A stretch of DNA of 63,803 nucleotides. Origin: Chloroflexota bacterium. Lineage in GTDB: Bacteria; Chloroflexota; Dehalococcoidia; Lucifugimonadales; Australimonadaceae. A program made the translations under genes and the position numbers. The stretch is from positions 1 through 63,803 of the forward strand of contig JAPPHT010000032.1 in the NCBI GenBank assembly GCA_028874795.1, in the 5' to 3' direction. How positions within the stretch are numbered: position 1 is the first letter of the stretch; the number at the start of each line of letters is the position of its first letter. The notes below the pieces were generated by a model, which made no database searches, had not been told where the DNA came from, and was given only the letters and a program-made list of their open reading frames with translations. Of the stretch, positions 20,756 to 30,345 are shown piece after piece.

Positions 20756-21550
20756 ATGCTCCTCACGCTGGACATAGGCAACACCAACATAACCATAGGG
20801 GCGTTCGACGGCGACGACCTCGTTGCGAGTTGGCGCCTCTCCACCGACTCGCGACGCCTCACGGACGAGTACGCCCTCCAACTGCGCGAACTCCTGCCCT
20901 TGAAGGGCGTGTCGCTGAGTGACGTCACAGACGCCGCCCTCTGCAGCGTCGTCCCACCGCTGACCGGCCCGTTCGAGGAAGTAGCGCGCAGCCTCTTCTC
21001 CTGCAACCCCATCGTCGTGAGCGCGGGGACCCGTACCGGCATCCGCATTCAGTACCAGAGCCCGCATGACGTCGGCGCGGACCGCATCGTTGATGCCGCC
21101 GCCGCCCTCCACTACTACGGTGGGCCGGCCATCGTCGTCGACCTCGGCACCGCCACCGTCTTCGACGCTGTCACCGCAGACGGCGACTACCTCGGCGGAG
21201 CGATCTCCATCGGCGTGGGCCTCGCGGGAGACGCACTCGCCGCGAACACGTCCATGCTCCGACGCGTGGACCTCACCGCGCCGGACCGCGCGATAGGCAA
21301 GAACACCTCGGCGTCCATCAACTCCGGGCTCGTCTTCGGCTTTACCGGGCTCGTCGAGGCGATGGTGCGCCGCTTCCGCGACGAGATGGACGCCCCGAGC
21401 GCGACCGTGGTCGGCACCGGGGGCCTCGTGCCGCTCATCGCGGAGCAGACCTCCATCTTTGACGTCGTCGACCCGGAACTCACGCTCCGCGGCCTGCGCC
21501 ACATCTTCGACCTGAACCGTGAGCCGGCCCAATCCCGAGGTGCGCGATGA
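20756..21550 (+). CDS. coaX: type III pantothenate kinase
   Basis: 264 residues. First step of CoA synthesis: ATP-dependent phosphorylation of pantothenate. ASKHA-fold motifs are present: 'DIGNTNITIGAFDGD' at residue 5, 'GADRIVDAAAALH' near 105 and 'VVDLGTATVFDAV' near 125. The stop overlaps the coaBC start (ATGA), so the CoA genes are coupled. Confidence 0.96.
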   Translation: MLLTLDIGNTNITIGAFDGDDLVASWRLSTDSRRLTDEYALQLRELLPLKGVSLSDVTDAALCSVVPPLTGPFEEVARSLFSCNPIVVSAGTRTGIRIQYQSPHDVGADRIVDAAAALHYYGGPAIVVDLGTATVFDAVTADGDYLGGAISIGVGLAGDALAANTSMLRRVDLTAPDRAIGKNTSASINSGLVFGFTGLVEAMVRRFRDEMDAPSATVVGTGGLVPLIAEQTSIFDVVDPELTLRGLRHIFDLNREPAQSRGAR

Positions 21551-22761
21551 GCGGCCCCTTCCACGGCAAGCGCATCCTCCTGGGCGTCAGCGGCAGCATC
21601 GCCGCCTATAAGGCCGCCGACCTGGCGAGCAAACTGACCCAGGGCGGCGCGGAAGTAGACGTGCTTATGACGCACTCCGCGACGCGGTTCGTCACCCCGC
21701 TCACGTTCCGCAGCATCACCCACCGCCCCGTGCTCACCGACCTGTTCGACCCCGGCTCACCCGAGGCGATCGAGCACGTTGCGCTCGCCCAGGCCGCCCA
21801 TGTCCTGGTAGTCGCCCCAGCGACCGCCCACATGCTCGCCAAACTCGCCCTTGGCCTCGCCGACGACCCCATCAGCGTCACGGCGCTGGCCACCGGCGCG
21901 CCCGTGCTCGTCGCCCCCGCGATGGACGCCAACATGTGGGAGCACCCTGCCGTGCGGCGGAACGTAGAGACGCTCATCGAACGGGGAGCGGTCATCGTAG
22001 GCCCCGGTGAAGGACGGCTCGCCTCGGGGCTCACGGGATGGGGACGACTCGCTGAGACGCCGGAGCTGCTGGGACGCATCGCGAAGACGCTCGGCGCGAA
22101 CGGCGATCTGAGTGGGCGAAGCATCGTCGTCAGCGCGGGCGGCACGCAGGAGCCACTCGACCCCGTGCGTGTGCTCACCAACCGATCCTCAGGCAAGATG
22201 GGCTACGCCATAGCGGAAGCCGCGCGCGATCGCGGGGCCGATGTGACGCTCGTCACTGCGTCCGCTGCCGTCGAGCCGCCCGTCGGCGTTCACGTCGAGC
22301 GCGCCGATACCGCAGAGCAGATGCGCAACGCCGTGCAGGAGGCAGTCTGCTCCGCCGACGCCCTCGTGATGGCAGCCGCTGTCGCCGACTACCGACCGGC
22401 GGACCCGAGTGGCGAGAAGCTCAAGAAGGAAGCGATGGCCGACCTGTCCGTCGCCCTGGAGCGCACGGACGACATCATCGCCGGCGTGCCGGACGGCATC
22501 GTGAAGGTCGCGTTCGCCGCGGAGAGTCGCGACCTGTTGAAGAACGCCCGGGCCAAGCTCAAGGGCAAGGGCGTGCACCTCGTTGCGGCGAACGACATCA
22601 CCCTTCCCGGCGCGGGTTTCGGTGCGGACGAGAACAAGGTGTGGCTCGTCGACGAAGGCGGGGACACCGAGCTGCCGCTGATGGCGAAGTACGACGTTGC
22701 GATGGCGATCCTGGACCGTGTCGTCGCCCTCCTGGGCACAGGGCGTCCGAAAGGAAGATAA
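21547..22761 (+). CDS. coaBC: bifunctional phosphopantothenoylcysteine decarboxylase/synthetase
   Basis: 404 residues. N-terminal flavoprotein (CoaC) starts 'ILLGVSGSIAAYKAADL'; its active-site loop reads 'PAMDANMWEHPA', with Asp where PAMN is more usual. The CoaB half begins near residue 195 with 'GGTQEPLDPVRVLTNRSSG' and contains 'AAAVADYRPAD'. Follows coaX with a 4-nt overlap, so steps 1, 2 and 3 of CoA synthesis are made together. Confidence 0.96.
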   Translation: MSGPFHGKRILLGVSGSIAAYKAADLASKLTQGGAEVDVLMTHSATRFVTPLTFRSITHRPVLTDLFDPGSPEAIEHVALAQAAHVLVVAPATAHMLAKLALGLADDPISVTALATGAPVLVAPAMDANMWEHPAVRRNVETLIERGAVIVGPGEGRLASGLTGWGRLAETPELLGRIAKTLGANGDLSGRSIVVSAGGTQEPLDPVRVLTNRSSGKMGYAIAEAARDRGADVTLVTASAAVEPPVGVHVERADTAEQMRNAVQEAVCSADALVMAAAVADYRPADPSGEKLKKEAMADLSVALERTDDIIAGVPDGIVKVAFAAESRDLLKNARAKLKGKGVHLVAANDITLPGAGFGADENKVWLVDEGGDTELPLMAKYDVAMAILDRVVALLGTGRPKGR

Positions 22762-22763
22762 GC

Positions 22764-23069
22764 GTGGACTTCCTGGTCCTCTTCGCCATAGTCGCCGCCC
22801 CGATCGTAGGCGTCATCTGGTACTACCGGGCCTATAAGGAAGCACGCATCTGGAGGGAAGTGCACGCCGCTTGGGGACTCGAACAACAGCGCCACGCCGT
22901 CGCCATCTACAACGAGTTGACCCGCCAGGGCATCCGTGCGCAACTCACGACATCTGGAACGTTCGAGAAGATGATGCGCCCTATCACGAGGCCCCACGCG
23001 TCCATCCGAGTCCGCCGTGAGGAATTCGACTTCGCTGCCAGGATCGTCCACTCCCTCACGCGGGGGTAA
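22764..23069 (+). CDS. small membrane protein, possibly DUF2007-like
   Basis: 101 residues. GTG start at 22764, 2 nt after coaBC, with GGAAG upstream. One N-terminal membrane segment ('FLVLFAIVAAPIVGVIWYY') followed by a soluble part of about 75 residues: 'AVAIYNELTRQGIRAQLTTS' and 'ASIRVRREEFDFAARIVHSL'. This beta-alpha-beta pattern resembles DUF2007-type signal proteins, but the match is weak. Part of the coaX-coaBC transcript by position only. Confidence 0.65.
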   Translation: MDFLVLFAIVAAPIVGVIWYYRAYKEARIWREVHAAWGLEQQRHAVAIYNELTRQGIRAQLTTSGTFEKMMRPITRPHASIRVRREEFDFAARIVHSLTRG

Positions 23070-23076
23070 CCCACGC

Positions 23077-24630
23077 TCAACGAGAGCGGGTGTCTTCGGC
23101 GACGCGTGGGAGCAGCGTCAGCAGATCGCTCGCGAGCATCCCGGCCCGGCCGTTCGCCGAGCTCCAGCGTTCCGCCGCCGCCCCGTGCAGGTACACCCCT
23201 GTCACTGCGGCGTCGTACCGCTCCATCCCCTGCGCCAGGAGACCGCCGATGATGCCGGCGAGCACGTCCCCCGACCCGGCCGTGGCAAGCGCGGGGTTCG
23301 CGAACGGGCTGAGCGCCACGCGCCCGTCGGGCGCAGCGACCACGGTGTGCGCTCCCTTGAGCACCACCACCTGCCCCCACTGCTCAGCCGACGCCATCGC
23401 GGCGCCCTTGCGGTCCTGCTGCACCTCATGCGCGGGCCGGCCGAGCAGCCGCCCCATCTCGCCCGGGTGCGGCGTCAGCACGGCGGGCGCGGCAAGCAGC
23501 GGCGGCCATCCGTAGACATTTGCCAGGATGTTCAGCGCGTCGGCGTCAAGGACCACGTGCGTGTGCACCGAGGGCTCGGTGAGCAGCAGCGCGCGCAGGA
23601 AGGACGCCGACGACTCATCCGTACCGAGGCCCGGGCCGACGACGGCGGCGGAAGCGGCGATGAGCGCTTCCCGTGCCGTTTCCGCGGCCTCGGCTGAGAC
23701 CCCGCCTTCCCCGGTCTCCGCAAGCGGCGCATGAACCTGCTCGACGAGTTGTGCCGCCGCGATACGGCTCACGCTCTCAGGAGCGGCGAGGCTCACGAGC
23801 CCCGCTCCCACGCGGTACGCCGCGGACGCCGCGAGCACCGGCGCACCGACGTACCGCCGGTGGCCCCCAACGACGGCCACGTTTCCGAAGCTGCCCTTAT
23901 GGCTGTCCGCGTGCCGGAGCGGAAGCAGGCTGCCAGCGAGTGAGGCGTCGATGAGGTCGAGCGGCAACCCACCGTCCACGCCCTCCGGCAGACCGATGGG
24001 CAGGGTCTCGACCTCTCCCGTGCGCCCGGCTCCGGGGAACTGAAGCAGACCCAGCTTGGGCGCTCCAAGAGCAAGCGTCACGTCGGCAATGAAGGAAGCG
24101 TCGTCGCATTCGCCCGTATCGGCATCGACGCCCGTGGGCAGATCGAGCGCGGCGAATACCGGGCGCTGTGAGTGCTCCCGCATCTGCCCCACTGACTCGA
24201 AGATCGCCCGCAGCGTCGGATCGAGCCCCGGGTGCGCCCCGATGCCGAGCACGGCGTCGAGTACGAGGTCCGCGAGCGACACATAGCTCCCCAGTTGCCA
24301 GCACTCCAGGTCTTCAGATGCTTCCACCACGCGGCAGCGGCGTTCGCGGCACTCCTCGAACTTGTCCTCGCGCCGCCGCGCCGTCGTCATGTAGAGGGTC
24401 ACCACCGCTCCCCAGTCCGCCAGGTAGCGCGCCGCCACCATGCCGTCGCCGCCGTTGTTCCCCGGCCCCACCAGCACGACGATGCGCTTGCTCCGCACCC
24501 CGTCGAGACGCCGCCCGATGCTGCGCGCGACTGCCAGCCCCGCGCTCTCCATCAGCGACTCCGCCGCGACCCCCGCCTCACCCGCACGAGACTCCAGCAG
24601 CCGCATCTCCTCCGACGTGACGACCTTCAA
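23077..24630 (-). CDS. nnr: bifunctional NAD(P)H-hydrate epimerase/dehydratase
   Basis: 517 residues. Repairs damaged NAD(P)H hydrates. N-terminal epimerase domain with '[19 protein letters not shown]' near residue 55; C-terminal ADP/ATP-dependent dehydratase with '[13 protein letters not shown]' near 244, '[13 protein letters not shown]' and the ribokinase-like '[18 protein letters not shown]' near 450. The start is a TTG at 24630 that overlaps the acpS stop (TTGA), a common order in bacteria. Confidence 0.95.
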   Translation of the reverse strand: MKVVTSEEMRLLESRAGEAGVAAESLMESAGLAVARSIGRRLDGVRSKRIVVLVGPGNNGGDGMVAARYLADWGAVVTLYMTTARRREDKFEECRERRCRVVEASEDLECWQLGSYVSLADLVLDAVLGIGAHPGLDPTLRAIFESVGQMREHSQRPVFAALDLPTGVDADTGECDDASFIADVTLALGAPKLGLLQFPGAGRTGEVETLPIGLPEGVDGGLPLDLIDASLAGSLLPLRHADSHKGSFGNVAVVGGHRRYVGAPVLAASAAYRVGAGLVSLAAPESVSRIAAAQLVEQVHAPLAETGEGGVSAEAAETAREALIAASAAVVGPGLGTDESSASFLRALLLTEPSVHTHVVLDADALNILANVYGWPPLLAAPAVLTPHPGEMGRLLGRPAHEVQQDRKGAAMASAEQWGQVVVLKGAHTVVAAPDGRVALSPFANPALATAGSGDVLAGIIGGLLAQGMERYDAAVTGVYLHGAAAERWSSANGRAGMLASDLLTLLPRVAEDTRSR

Positions 24631-24998
24631 GACAGACGCCCCACGACCGACGCCACCGCGTAAGCGCGCGAATGCGACAGGCTCACGGCCAGCCGGTCTA
24701 TCCCCAGTTTCCGTGCGCGGGCGTCCGCCCTGCCGTGAAGCGCGATCTCCGGCTCCCCGCTGCGCTTACGGGTCACCTCAACCTCACGCCAACCGATGCC
24801 TCTCGTGCCCGTGCCCAGTGCTTTCATCGTTGCCTCTTTGGCCGCGAACCTTGCAGCGAGCTGCGGCGCTCGGCCGCGGCAGTATGCGATCTCGTCGGGC
24901 GTGTACACGCGCTCCAGGAACCGCGTTCCGAAACGCTCCAGCGCCGCGGCGATGCGGTCTATCTCGATCATGTCCACGCCGACGGAGATGTCCTGCAC
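24627..24998 (-). CDS. acpS: holo-[acyl-carrier-protein] synthase
   Basis: 123 residues, the normal length. Transfers 4'-phosphopantetheine from CoA to ACP. Motifs '[15 protein letters not shown]' at residue 6 and '[15 protein letters not shown]' near 51 are diagnostic. GTG start at 24998 is chosen because GGAGGGG lies 4 nt upstream; longer forms would add non-homologous N-terminal sequence. Couples with nnr downstream; divergent from folD. Confidence 0.93.
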   Translation of the reverse strand: MQDISVGVDMIEIDRIAAALERFGTRFLERVYTPDEIAYCRGRAPQLAARFAAKEATMKALGTGTRGIGWREVEVTRKRSGEPEIALHGRADARARKLGIDRLAVSLSHSRAYAVASVVGRLS

Positions 24999-25089
24999 CT
25001 GCCCCTCCACTGCGACGTGCCTGCTCCATGCAGCCTGCCGAATGCATCCGGCGCGCCGCATCATATCAGCCCCCGCCCTCACCGGCTGC

Positions 25090-25095
25090 TATCAT
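25090..25095 (+). promoter_or_regulatory. possible -10 box of folD
   Basis: TATCAT, 29 nt before the folD GTG. GGAGG at 25112-25116 follows, 8 nt from the start codon, so this transcript would have a normal short leader. Confidence 0.4.
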
Positions 25096-25124
25096 CTGAC
25101 GCATCCCAGCCGGAGGCGACGTCC

Positions 25125-26018
25125 GTGACCGCGACCGTGATCGATGGCAAACAGATGGCCGAGGAGATACGCGGCGAGGTCGCCGAGGAGACCCGTTCGC
25201 TCAGGGAACGCCTCGGGGTGACGCCCGGCCTCGCAGCCGTGCTGGTCGGCAGCGACCCCGCCTCCGCCGTCTACGTCCGCAACAAGCGCCGCGCCTGCGA
25301 CGAGGCGGACATGTTCAGCGAGACGTTCGAGCTGCCCGAGGAGACGTCCCAGGAAGAGCTGATCGCCCTCGTCCGGGAGCTCAACGCCGATCCCCGGTTC
25401 CACGGCATCCTCGTCCAGCTTCCGCTGCCCCCCCACATCGAGGAGCGGGAGGTCATCCTTGCCATAGACCCGGACAAGGACGTGGACGGCATGCACCCCA
25501 TCAACGGCGGGCGCCTCCTGGAGGGCAACCCGCGTTTCCTGCCCGCCACGCCCGCCGGCGTCCAGCAGATGCTCGTCCGCTCCGGTAACGACCCCGCGGG
25601 GAAACACGTCGTCATCGTGGGGCGCAGCAACATCGTCGGCAAGCCGCTCGCCACGCTCCTCATGCAGAAGGCGCCGGGCGCCAACGCGACCGTCACCGTC
25701 TGCCACACCGGCACGCGCGACCTCCCGGCGCTGACCCGCCAGGCCGACATCGTCGTCGCCGCGATCGGCAGGCCCCGCGCGCTCACCGCCGAGATGGTGG
25801 CCGACGGCGCGGTCGTCGTCGACGTCGGCATCAACCGCGTGGACGATGCGACGCGCAAGTCCGGCTACAGGCTCGTCGGCGACGTGGACTACGATGCGGT
25901 CGCGGAGAAGGCGTCGGCCATCACGCCGGTGCCCGGCGGCGTCGGCCCCATGACCATCGCCATGCTGCTCACGAACACCCTCCGCGCCGCGCGCTACTCC
26001 GTCGGAGACACGGCTTAG
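25125..26018 (+). CDS. folD: methylenetetrahydrofolate dehydrogenase/cyclohydrolase
   Basis: 297 residues. Interconverts 5,10-methylene-, methenyl- and 10-formyl-THF with NADP. Motifs: '[17 protein letters not shown]' with the catalytic Lys near residue 54, '[11 protein letters not shown]' near 100, '[18 protein letters not shown]' near 165 and '[17 protein letters not shown]' near 270. GTG start supported by GGAGG. The frame is open far upstream but that part runs opposite to acpS. Confidence 0.96.
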   Translation: MTATVIDGKQMAEEIRGEVAEETRSLRERLGVTPGLAAVLVGSDPASAVYVRNKRRACDEADMFSETFELPEETSQEELIALVRELNADPRFHGILVQLPLPPHIEEREVILAIDPDKDVDGMHPINGGRLLEGNPRFLPATPAGVQQMLVRSGNDPAGKHVVIVGRSNIVGKPLATLLMQKAPGANATVTVCHTGTRDLPALTRQADIVVAAIGRPRALTAEMVADGAVVVDVGINRVDDATRKSGYRLVGDVDYDAVAEKASAITPVPGGVGPMTIAMLLTNTLRAARYSVGDTA

Positions 26019-26027
26019 CGGCGCGGC

Positions 26028-26489
26028 CTACCGTACCTCGAACAGCGACTCGACCTCCACGGCCGCGCCCCCAGGAAGCGACCCAGCGCCGTACGCGACC
26101 CGGGCATGGCGCCCCGCCTCGCCGAAGACGGCCACCATCAGGTCGGAGAAGCCGTTGATCACCTGCGGCTGCTGTGTGTACTCCGGGGTCGCGTTGACCA
26201 ACCCCATGACGCGCACCACCCGCACGACGTTGTCGAGGTCGCCGAGCTCCCGCTTCGCTGCCGCAAGCGCGTACAGCCCGCAGTTGCGCGCCGCCTCGTA
26301 GGCGTCCTCGACGCCCATGTCCGCGCCCACCTTGCCGGTAATCATCGAGCCGTCCGCGTTCCGCGGCACCTGCCCTGCCACGAACAGCAGACTGCCCGTC
26401 CGTACGGTGGGGATGTAGTTCGCCACTGGAGTCGACACCTGTGGCAACTCCAGGCCCAATTCCTGCAAGCGGTCCTCGGCAACTGACAC
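26028..26489 (-). CDS. RidA/YjgF family protein
   Basis: 153 residues. Family members remove reactive enamine/imine intermediates or act in catabolic pathways. The sequence shows 'FVAGQVPRNADGSM', 'EAARNCGLYALAAAKRELGD', 'VVRVVRVMGLVNATPEYTQQ' and 'HARVAYGAGSLPGGAAVEVE', the layout of the longer Rid subfamily rather than RidA itself: the Arg of the RidA active site ('PTRA') is not in the usual context. GTG start at 26489 preceded by GAGGTG. Convergent with folD. Confidence 0.85.
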   Translation of the reverse strand: MSVAEDRLQELGLELPQVSTPVANYIPTVRTGSLLFVAGQVPRNADGSMITGKVGADMGVEDAYEAARNCGLYALAAAKRELGDLDNVVRVVRVMGLVNATPEYTQQPQVINGFSDLMVAVFGEAGRHARVAYGAGSLPGGAAVEVESLFEVR

Positions 26490-26609
26490 GACGCAACACC
26501 TCACGAGGGGAGATCGGGGCAGCGCCTGCCCCTCGCTGCGATGATAGCACCTGCCGCGTTTCTCCCCGTTCCCCCACGGCTGTTGTTGCCATGCCGGACA
26601 CTCGCTGCC

Positions 26610-26615
26610 TATCAT
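26610..26615 (+). promoter_or_regulatory. -10 box of a probably leaderless DUF2442 transcript
   Basis: TATCAT, 6 nt before the ATG at 26622, with no ribosome site between. Confidence 0.5.
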
Positions 26616-26621
26616 CTCTTC

Positions 26622-26933
26622 ATGGCAACCCCAACCAGGCAACGCGACGTGGTCCGCCCCACCGCAGTGAAGGCGCGAGAGGGATACCGCATCTGGCTCA
26701 GCTTCTCCGACGGCGCTGAGGGCGAAGTAGACCTCTCCCATCTCGCAGGAGACGGCGTATTCCAGGTGTGGGACGATCGCGCCCGCTTCGAGTCGGTCCA
26801 CCTCACCTCCTACGACGCCGTCGCCTGGACCGAGGACGCCGAGCTCTGCGCCGAGGCGCTCTACATGCGACTCACCGGACTCTCGGCGGAAGAGCTGATG
26901 CCGGACAGAAGGCCGCTGGGCGCCGATGCCTGA
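26622..26933 (+). CDS. DUF2442 protein
   Basis: 103 residues. Core 'GYRIWLSFSDGAEGEVDLSH' and 'FESVHLTSYDAVAWTEDAEL' fit the DUF2442 pattern (small all-beta domain). Function unknown; DUF2442 genes are often paired with DUF4160, as here, and the pair has been suspected to be toxin-antitoxin-like (inference). Overlaps the next gene by 8 nt. Confidence 0.82.
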   Translation: MATPTRQRDVVRPTAVKAREGYRIWLSFSDGAEGEVDLSHLAGDGVFQVWDDRARFESVHLTSYDAVAWTEDAELCAEALYMRLTGLSAEELMPDRRPLGADA

Positions 26934-27186
26934 ACTCTGCCGTTTCTACGGCATCGTCATACGCATGTTCCCGGATGACCACGGGCCGCCGCACTTCCAC
27001 GCATCGTACAGCGGCAGTCAGGCAACCGTGGAGATAGACACCCTATTCGTGCGCAATGGGCGGCTTCCACGCCGCGCTGAGAACCTCGTGGCCGAGTGGG
27101 CTGCACTGCACAAGGAAGAGTTGCGCCAGGCCTGGGAACGATCTCAACGCCGCCAACCACCCGGCAGGATCGCCCCGCTCGACTGA
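26926..27186 (+). CDS. DUF4160 protein
   Basis: 86 residues. 'RFYGIVIRMFPDDHGPPHFH' with the His-rich 'PPHFHASY' motif is typical of DUF4160. The rest is a short helical tail 'LVAEWAALHKEELRQAWERS'. Translation is coupled to the DUF2442 gene. The conserved His cluster could bind a metal or be catalytic, but nothing is known that I can cite. Confidence 0.83.
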   Translation: MPELCRFYGIVIRMFPDDHGPPHFHASYSGSQATVEIDTLFVRNGRLPRRAENLVAEWAALHKEELRQAWERSQRRQPPGRIAPLD

Positions 27187-27253
27187 GCCCCCCACGACAC
27201 GCCTCTAGGTGCGTAGAATAGCGCGGCATCCGCCGACTCTCGGAGGTCCGCGC

Positions 27254-28873
27254 ATGGACAATAGCGTCTTCTACCAGAACCTGGAGCCGTTCTCGTTCCT
27301 GGAGCGGAGCGCGTTCGTCTACCCGGACAAGCCCGCCGTCATCTATGGAGAGCGCGTCTACACCTACCGCGAGCTGCGCGAACGCGTGAACCGGCTCGCC
27401 GGGGCGCTCAAGAACGCTGGCGTCGGCAGAGGCGACCGCGTCGCCTTCATCGTCCCGAACCTCCCCCCGCTGCTGGAGGCGCACTTCGGACCCATGAGCA
27501 TCGGCGCGGCGCTCGTCGCCATCAACACCCGGCTCTCCCCGCGCGAGATCGCCTACATCCTCAACCACTCGAGGGCGAAGGTGCTCGTGTTCGACTCCGA
27601 GTTCGCGCCCACCGTGCGACAGGTCCGCGACGAGGTCCCCGGCATAGCGCTCTACGTGCAGGTCGTCGACGAGGTCCCGCAGGCCGACGACATCCCCGGC
27701 CCCGAGTACGAGGAGTTCCTTGCCTCCGCGCCCGACGGCGAGCACCGCGACCCCATCGCCTCCGAGATGGACATCATCACCGTGAACTACACCTCAGGCA
27801 CCACCGGCATGCCCAAGGGCGTGCAGTACCACGCGCGCGGCGCGTACCTCAATGCGCTTGGGGAAGTCATCGAGACCGGTCTGAACTGGCGCAGCGTCTA
27901 CCTCTGGACGCTCCCCATGTTCCACTGCAACGGCTGGTGCCACACCTGGGCCGTCACCGCGGTCGCCGGCACGCACGTCTGCCTGCGCCGCGTCGACCCC
28001 GCCGAGGTGTACCGGCTCATCGAGCGGCACGGCGTCACCAACATGTGCGGCGCGCCCACGGTGCTCACCGGCATGTACTCCTCTCCGGCCGCCGAGGGGC
28101 AGGACCTCTCCGGCCTCACCATCGCAACCGGCGGCGCGCCCCCCGCCCCGCAGGTCGTCCGCACGATGGAGGGCATGGGCGCGAACATCATCCACCTCTA
28201 CGGCCTCACCGAGACCTACGGCCCCATCACGCTCTGCGTACCCCAGCCGGAGTGGGACGACATGACGGCGGACGAGCGGGCGTTCGCCAAGGCCAAACAG
28301 GGCGTGCCCTACGTCCATGCGGGCACCGGCCTCCGGGTCGTCGACGAGCAGATGAACGACGTGCCGCGCGACGGCGAGACGATGGGCGAGGTCGTCATGC
28401 GCTCCAACGGCGTCATGTCCGGCTACCTCGACGACCCGGACGCCACGGAGAAGGCGTTTGCGGGAGGCTGGTTCCACTCCGGCGACCTCGGCGTGTGGCA
28501 CCCGGACGGCCAGATCGAGCTGAAGGACCGGGCGAAGGACGTCATCATCTCCGGCGGCGAGAACATCTCCAGCCAGGAGGTGGAGAAGGTCATCATGGAG
28601 CACCCCGGCGTGCTGGAGGTCTCCGTGATCGCGGTACCGGACGACCGCTGGGGAGAGACGCCCAAGGCGTTCATCACGCCACGGGAGGGCGCGGCACTCA
28701 CTGCCGATGAGGTCATCGCCTTCTGCCGCGACCGCATCGCCCACTTCAAGGCGCCGCGCCACGTCGAGTTCGGCGACCTCCCCAAGACCGCGACCGGCAA
28801 GATCCAGAAGTACGTGCTCCGCGAGCGCGAGTGGGCAGGCCGCGAGTCCCGCGTGCAGGGGTCGCAGCGGTAG
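27254..28873 (+). CDS. acyl-CoA ligase (AMP-forming, fatty-acyl-CoA synthetase type)
   Basis: 539 residues. Activates a carboxylic acid to its CoA thioester via an acyl-adenylate. 'NYTSGTTGMPKGVQYH' near residue 177, 'PMFHCNGWCHTWAV' near 220, 'GLTETYGP', 'HSGDLGVWHPDGQIELKDR' and the C-terminal 'KTATGKIQKYVLRE' near 511. The 'FHCNGW' loop is typical of medium/long-chain or aryl-acid ligases of this branch. ATG at 27254 with GGAGG 7 nt upstream; TAGAAT at 27214-27219 may be the -10 box. Substrate not determinable. Confidence 0.9.
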   Translation: MDNSVFYQNLEPFSFLERSAFVYPDKPAVIYGERVYTYRELRERVNRLAGALKNAGVGRGDRVAFIVPNLPPLLEAHFGPMSIGAALVAINTRLSPREIAYILNHSRAKVLVFDSEFAPTVRQVRDEVPGIALYVQVVDEVPQADDIPGPEYEEFLASAPDGEHRDPIASEMDIITVNYTSGTTGMPKGVQYHARGAYLNALGEVIETGLNWRSVYLWTLPMFHCNGWCHTWAVTAVAGTHVCLRRVDPAEVYRLIERHGVTNMCGAPTVLTGMYSSPAAEGQDLSGLTIATGGAPPAPQVVRTMEGMGANIIHLYGLTETYGPITLCVPQPEWDDMTADERAFAKAKQGVPYVHAGTGLRVVDEQMNDVPRDGETMGEVVMRSNGVMSGYLDDPDATEKAFAGGWFHSGDLGVWHPDGQIELKDRAKDVIISGGENISSQEVEKVIMEHPGVLEVSVIAVPDDRWGETPKAFITPREGAALTADEVIAFCRDRIAHFKAPRHVEFGDLPKTATGKIQKYVLREREWAGRESRVQGSQR

Positions 28874-28900
28874 GCCCACGCCGGTTCACCCTCACCCTGA

Positions 28901-28923
28901 CCCTCTCCCCTCGAGGGAGAGGG
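28901..28923. terminator. hairpin between convergent genes (dispersed element A)
   Basis: Arms CCCTCTCCC and GGGAGAGGG around loop CTCGA. It lies between the stops of the acyl-CoA ligase and the isochorismatase-like gene and could end transcripts from both sides, though no T-run follows. The surrounding 'GGTTCACCCTCACCCTG' is repeated at 43590, so this is also a mobile-like repeat. Confidence 0.5.
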
Positions 28924-28941
28924 GATCAACACGTTTGCCCG

Positions 28942-29640
28942 TTACGCCTCGGGGAAGGCCTCCAGGTGCTCGGCGAGCTCATCCAGGTGCATCACGTCCG
29001 CGTACTTGTGGTGCATGTCGAACAGGTTGACCTTGTGCGACAGCAGGCCACGGTCGTAGACGCACTCCTCGGCAATCACGACGTGAAAGCCGTTGGAGTA
29101 GGCGTCCAGGACCGACGCACGGACGCAGCCGCTCGTGCTCTCACCGCAGACCAGCACCGTGTCGACCCCCATCTGCACGAGCTGCGCCACCAGCGGCGTC
29201 CCGTAGAAGCCGCTCGCGCGCTGCTTGTAGATGATGATGTCCTCCGGCTCCGGCGCGAACGCCTCGTAGATGCCGAACGGGTTCTCGCCCTGGTTCTTGG
29301 GACGGCGGTTCGTCGAGCGCAGGCGGGTGGGGCGCGCCTCGGGCCGGTCCTCGCCGGTCGTGTAGAAGACCGGGAACCCGCGGGCGCGGGCCATCGCGAA
29401 GAGCTGCTTCGTCGGCTCGATGGCGTTCCACGCGTACTCGCCGCATGCGCTCGGGAACTCCTTCGCCACCTCGTGTACCGGCTGTGGGCCGCCCTGGTAC
29501 GCCGAGTTGTAGAGATCGATCGCCAGCACCGCCGGACGCCGTCCGACGAACAGGTCGCGCTGGTAGTGCTTGTAGAGCTCGATGTCCTCGGCGCTCACCA
29601 CGTCCTGCCAGCAGTGGTCCTCGAACCCGTAGATAGCCAT
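28942..29640 (-). CDS. isochorismatase-family cysteine hydrolase
   Basis: 232 residues. Catalytic Asp in 'AVLAIDLYNSAY', Lys in 'IIIYKQRASGFYGTPL' and Cys in 'VCGESTSGCVRASVLDAY' are all present, so it should be active as an amidase or related hydrolase (N-carbamoylsarcosine amidase/maleamate amidohydrolase branch). ATG at 29640 with AGGAGG 6 nt upstream. A role in N-heterocycle or maleamate breakdown would fit the neighbouring oxygenases but is inference. Confidence 0.87.
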   Translation of the reverse strand: MAIYGFEDHCWQDVVSAEDIELYKHYQRDLFVGRRPAVLAIDLYNSAYQGGPQPVHEVAKEFPSACGEYAWNAIEPTKQLFAMARARGFPVFYTTGEDRPEARPTRLRSTNRRPKNQGENPFGIYEAFAPEPEDIIIYKQRASGFYGTPLVAQLVQMGVDTVLVCGESTSGCVRASVLDAYSNGFHVVIAEECVYDRGLLSHKVNLFDMHHKYADVMHLDELAEHLEAFPEA

Positions 29641-30345
29641 CGCCCACCTCCTGTCGCCCTTGTTGGGGCGCATTATACGTCCGCCGCGGGCGGCGCGGGG
29701 GCAACCCTCACCTCCGGCCCCTGCGCAGCCGGAACAAGGTGTTCAATGGGCCGGAATTCTGAACATCTTGTTCAAAGCGCTACGAGTAAATCGCATGGCC
29801 GTTTTGAGCATCTTGAGCACCTTGCGATGGCGTGCGGCAGGCCACGGCCTGCTTCCAGCAACAAGGGAACAAGGTGCTCAGTTTTTTCAAAAGTTGGACC
29901 CGGAGCCACCCTCACCCCAACCCTCTCCCAGAGGGAGAGGGGGCAAACCGGCTGAGCCGGTGAGCTATAGACGGGATTCATGGGTGCTGCCGGTAGGACG
30001 GTCATGCAACCAGCGTAGGGGATGCGGGGACGACCGCGAAAGGGGCTGGTGTCAGAGAAGGGGACGCCCCACTCCGCCCCACGCAGGGCCCTCACCCGCC
30101 GCGCAAGCGCGTCGACCTCTCCCTCAGGAGAGGTGGCATGCGAGGTTGCGCGCTGAAGCGCGGGCACCGCTCAGCATGACAGGGGCCCCTCGTCTCGCGA
30201 CCTGACGGTCGCCCTGGATTCCCGCTTTCGCGGGAATGACGGAGAGGTGCGGGAATGACGGAGAAGTGCGGGAATGACGGAAGGGCGTGGTCGTGCGCTA
30301 CAATCCCGCGCAGCGCGTAGCTCCGCAGAGAAGGAAGGCGCAGGG
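29641..30345. other. repeat-rich intergenic region before the first Rieske gene
   Basis: No gene seen. Left part holds a cluster of related palindromes (separate entry 29732-29880). The right part holds element A near 29914 ('CCCTCTCCC-AGA-GGGAGAGGG'), a 'GCGCTGAAGCGCGGGC' near 30150, and element B near 30212 ('GATTCCCGCTTTCGCGGGAAT') followed by three short 'GCGGGAATGACGGA' repeats up to about 30280. TACAAT at 30299-30304 may be the promoter of the Rieske gene. Confidence 0.6.
29732..29880. repeat. cluster of four GAACA-N-CTTG-type palindromic sites
   Basis: Sites: GAACAAGGTGTTC (29732-29744), GAACATCTTGTTC (29761-29773), GAGCATCTTGAGC (29806-29818) and GAACAAGGTGCTC (29867-29879), in alternating orientation. 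TGAGCACCTTG (29814-29824) is also the exact inverse of CAAGGTGCTCA (29870-29880), which allows an 11-bp stem. Looks like a regulator array or RNA structure; no protein known to bind it can be named. Confidence 0.45.

Noticed and set aside
24999-25082. Longer acpS product starting at 25082
   Set aside because: Adds 28 residues not found in AcpS proteins, while GTG 24998 has a well-spaced GGAGGGG.
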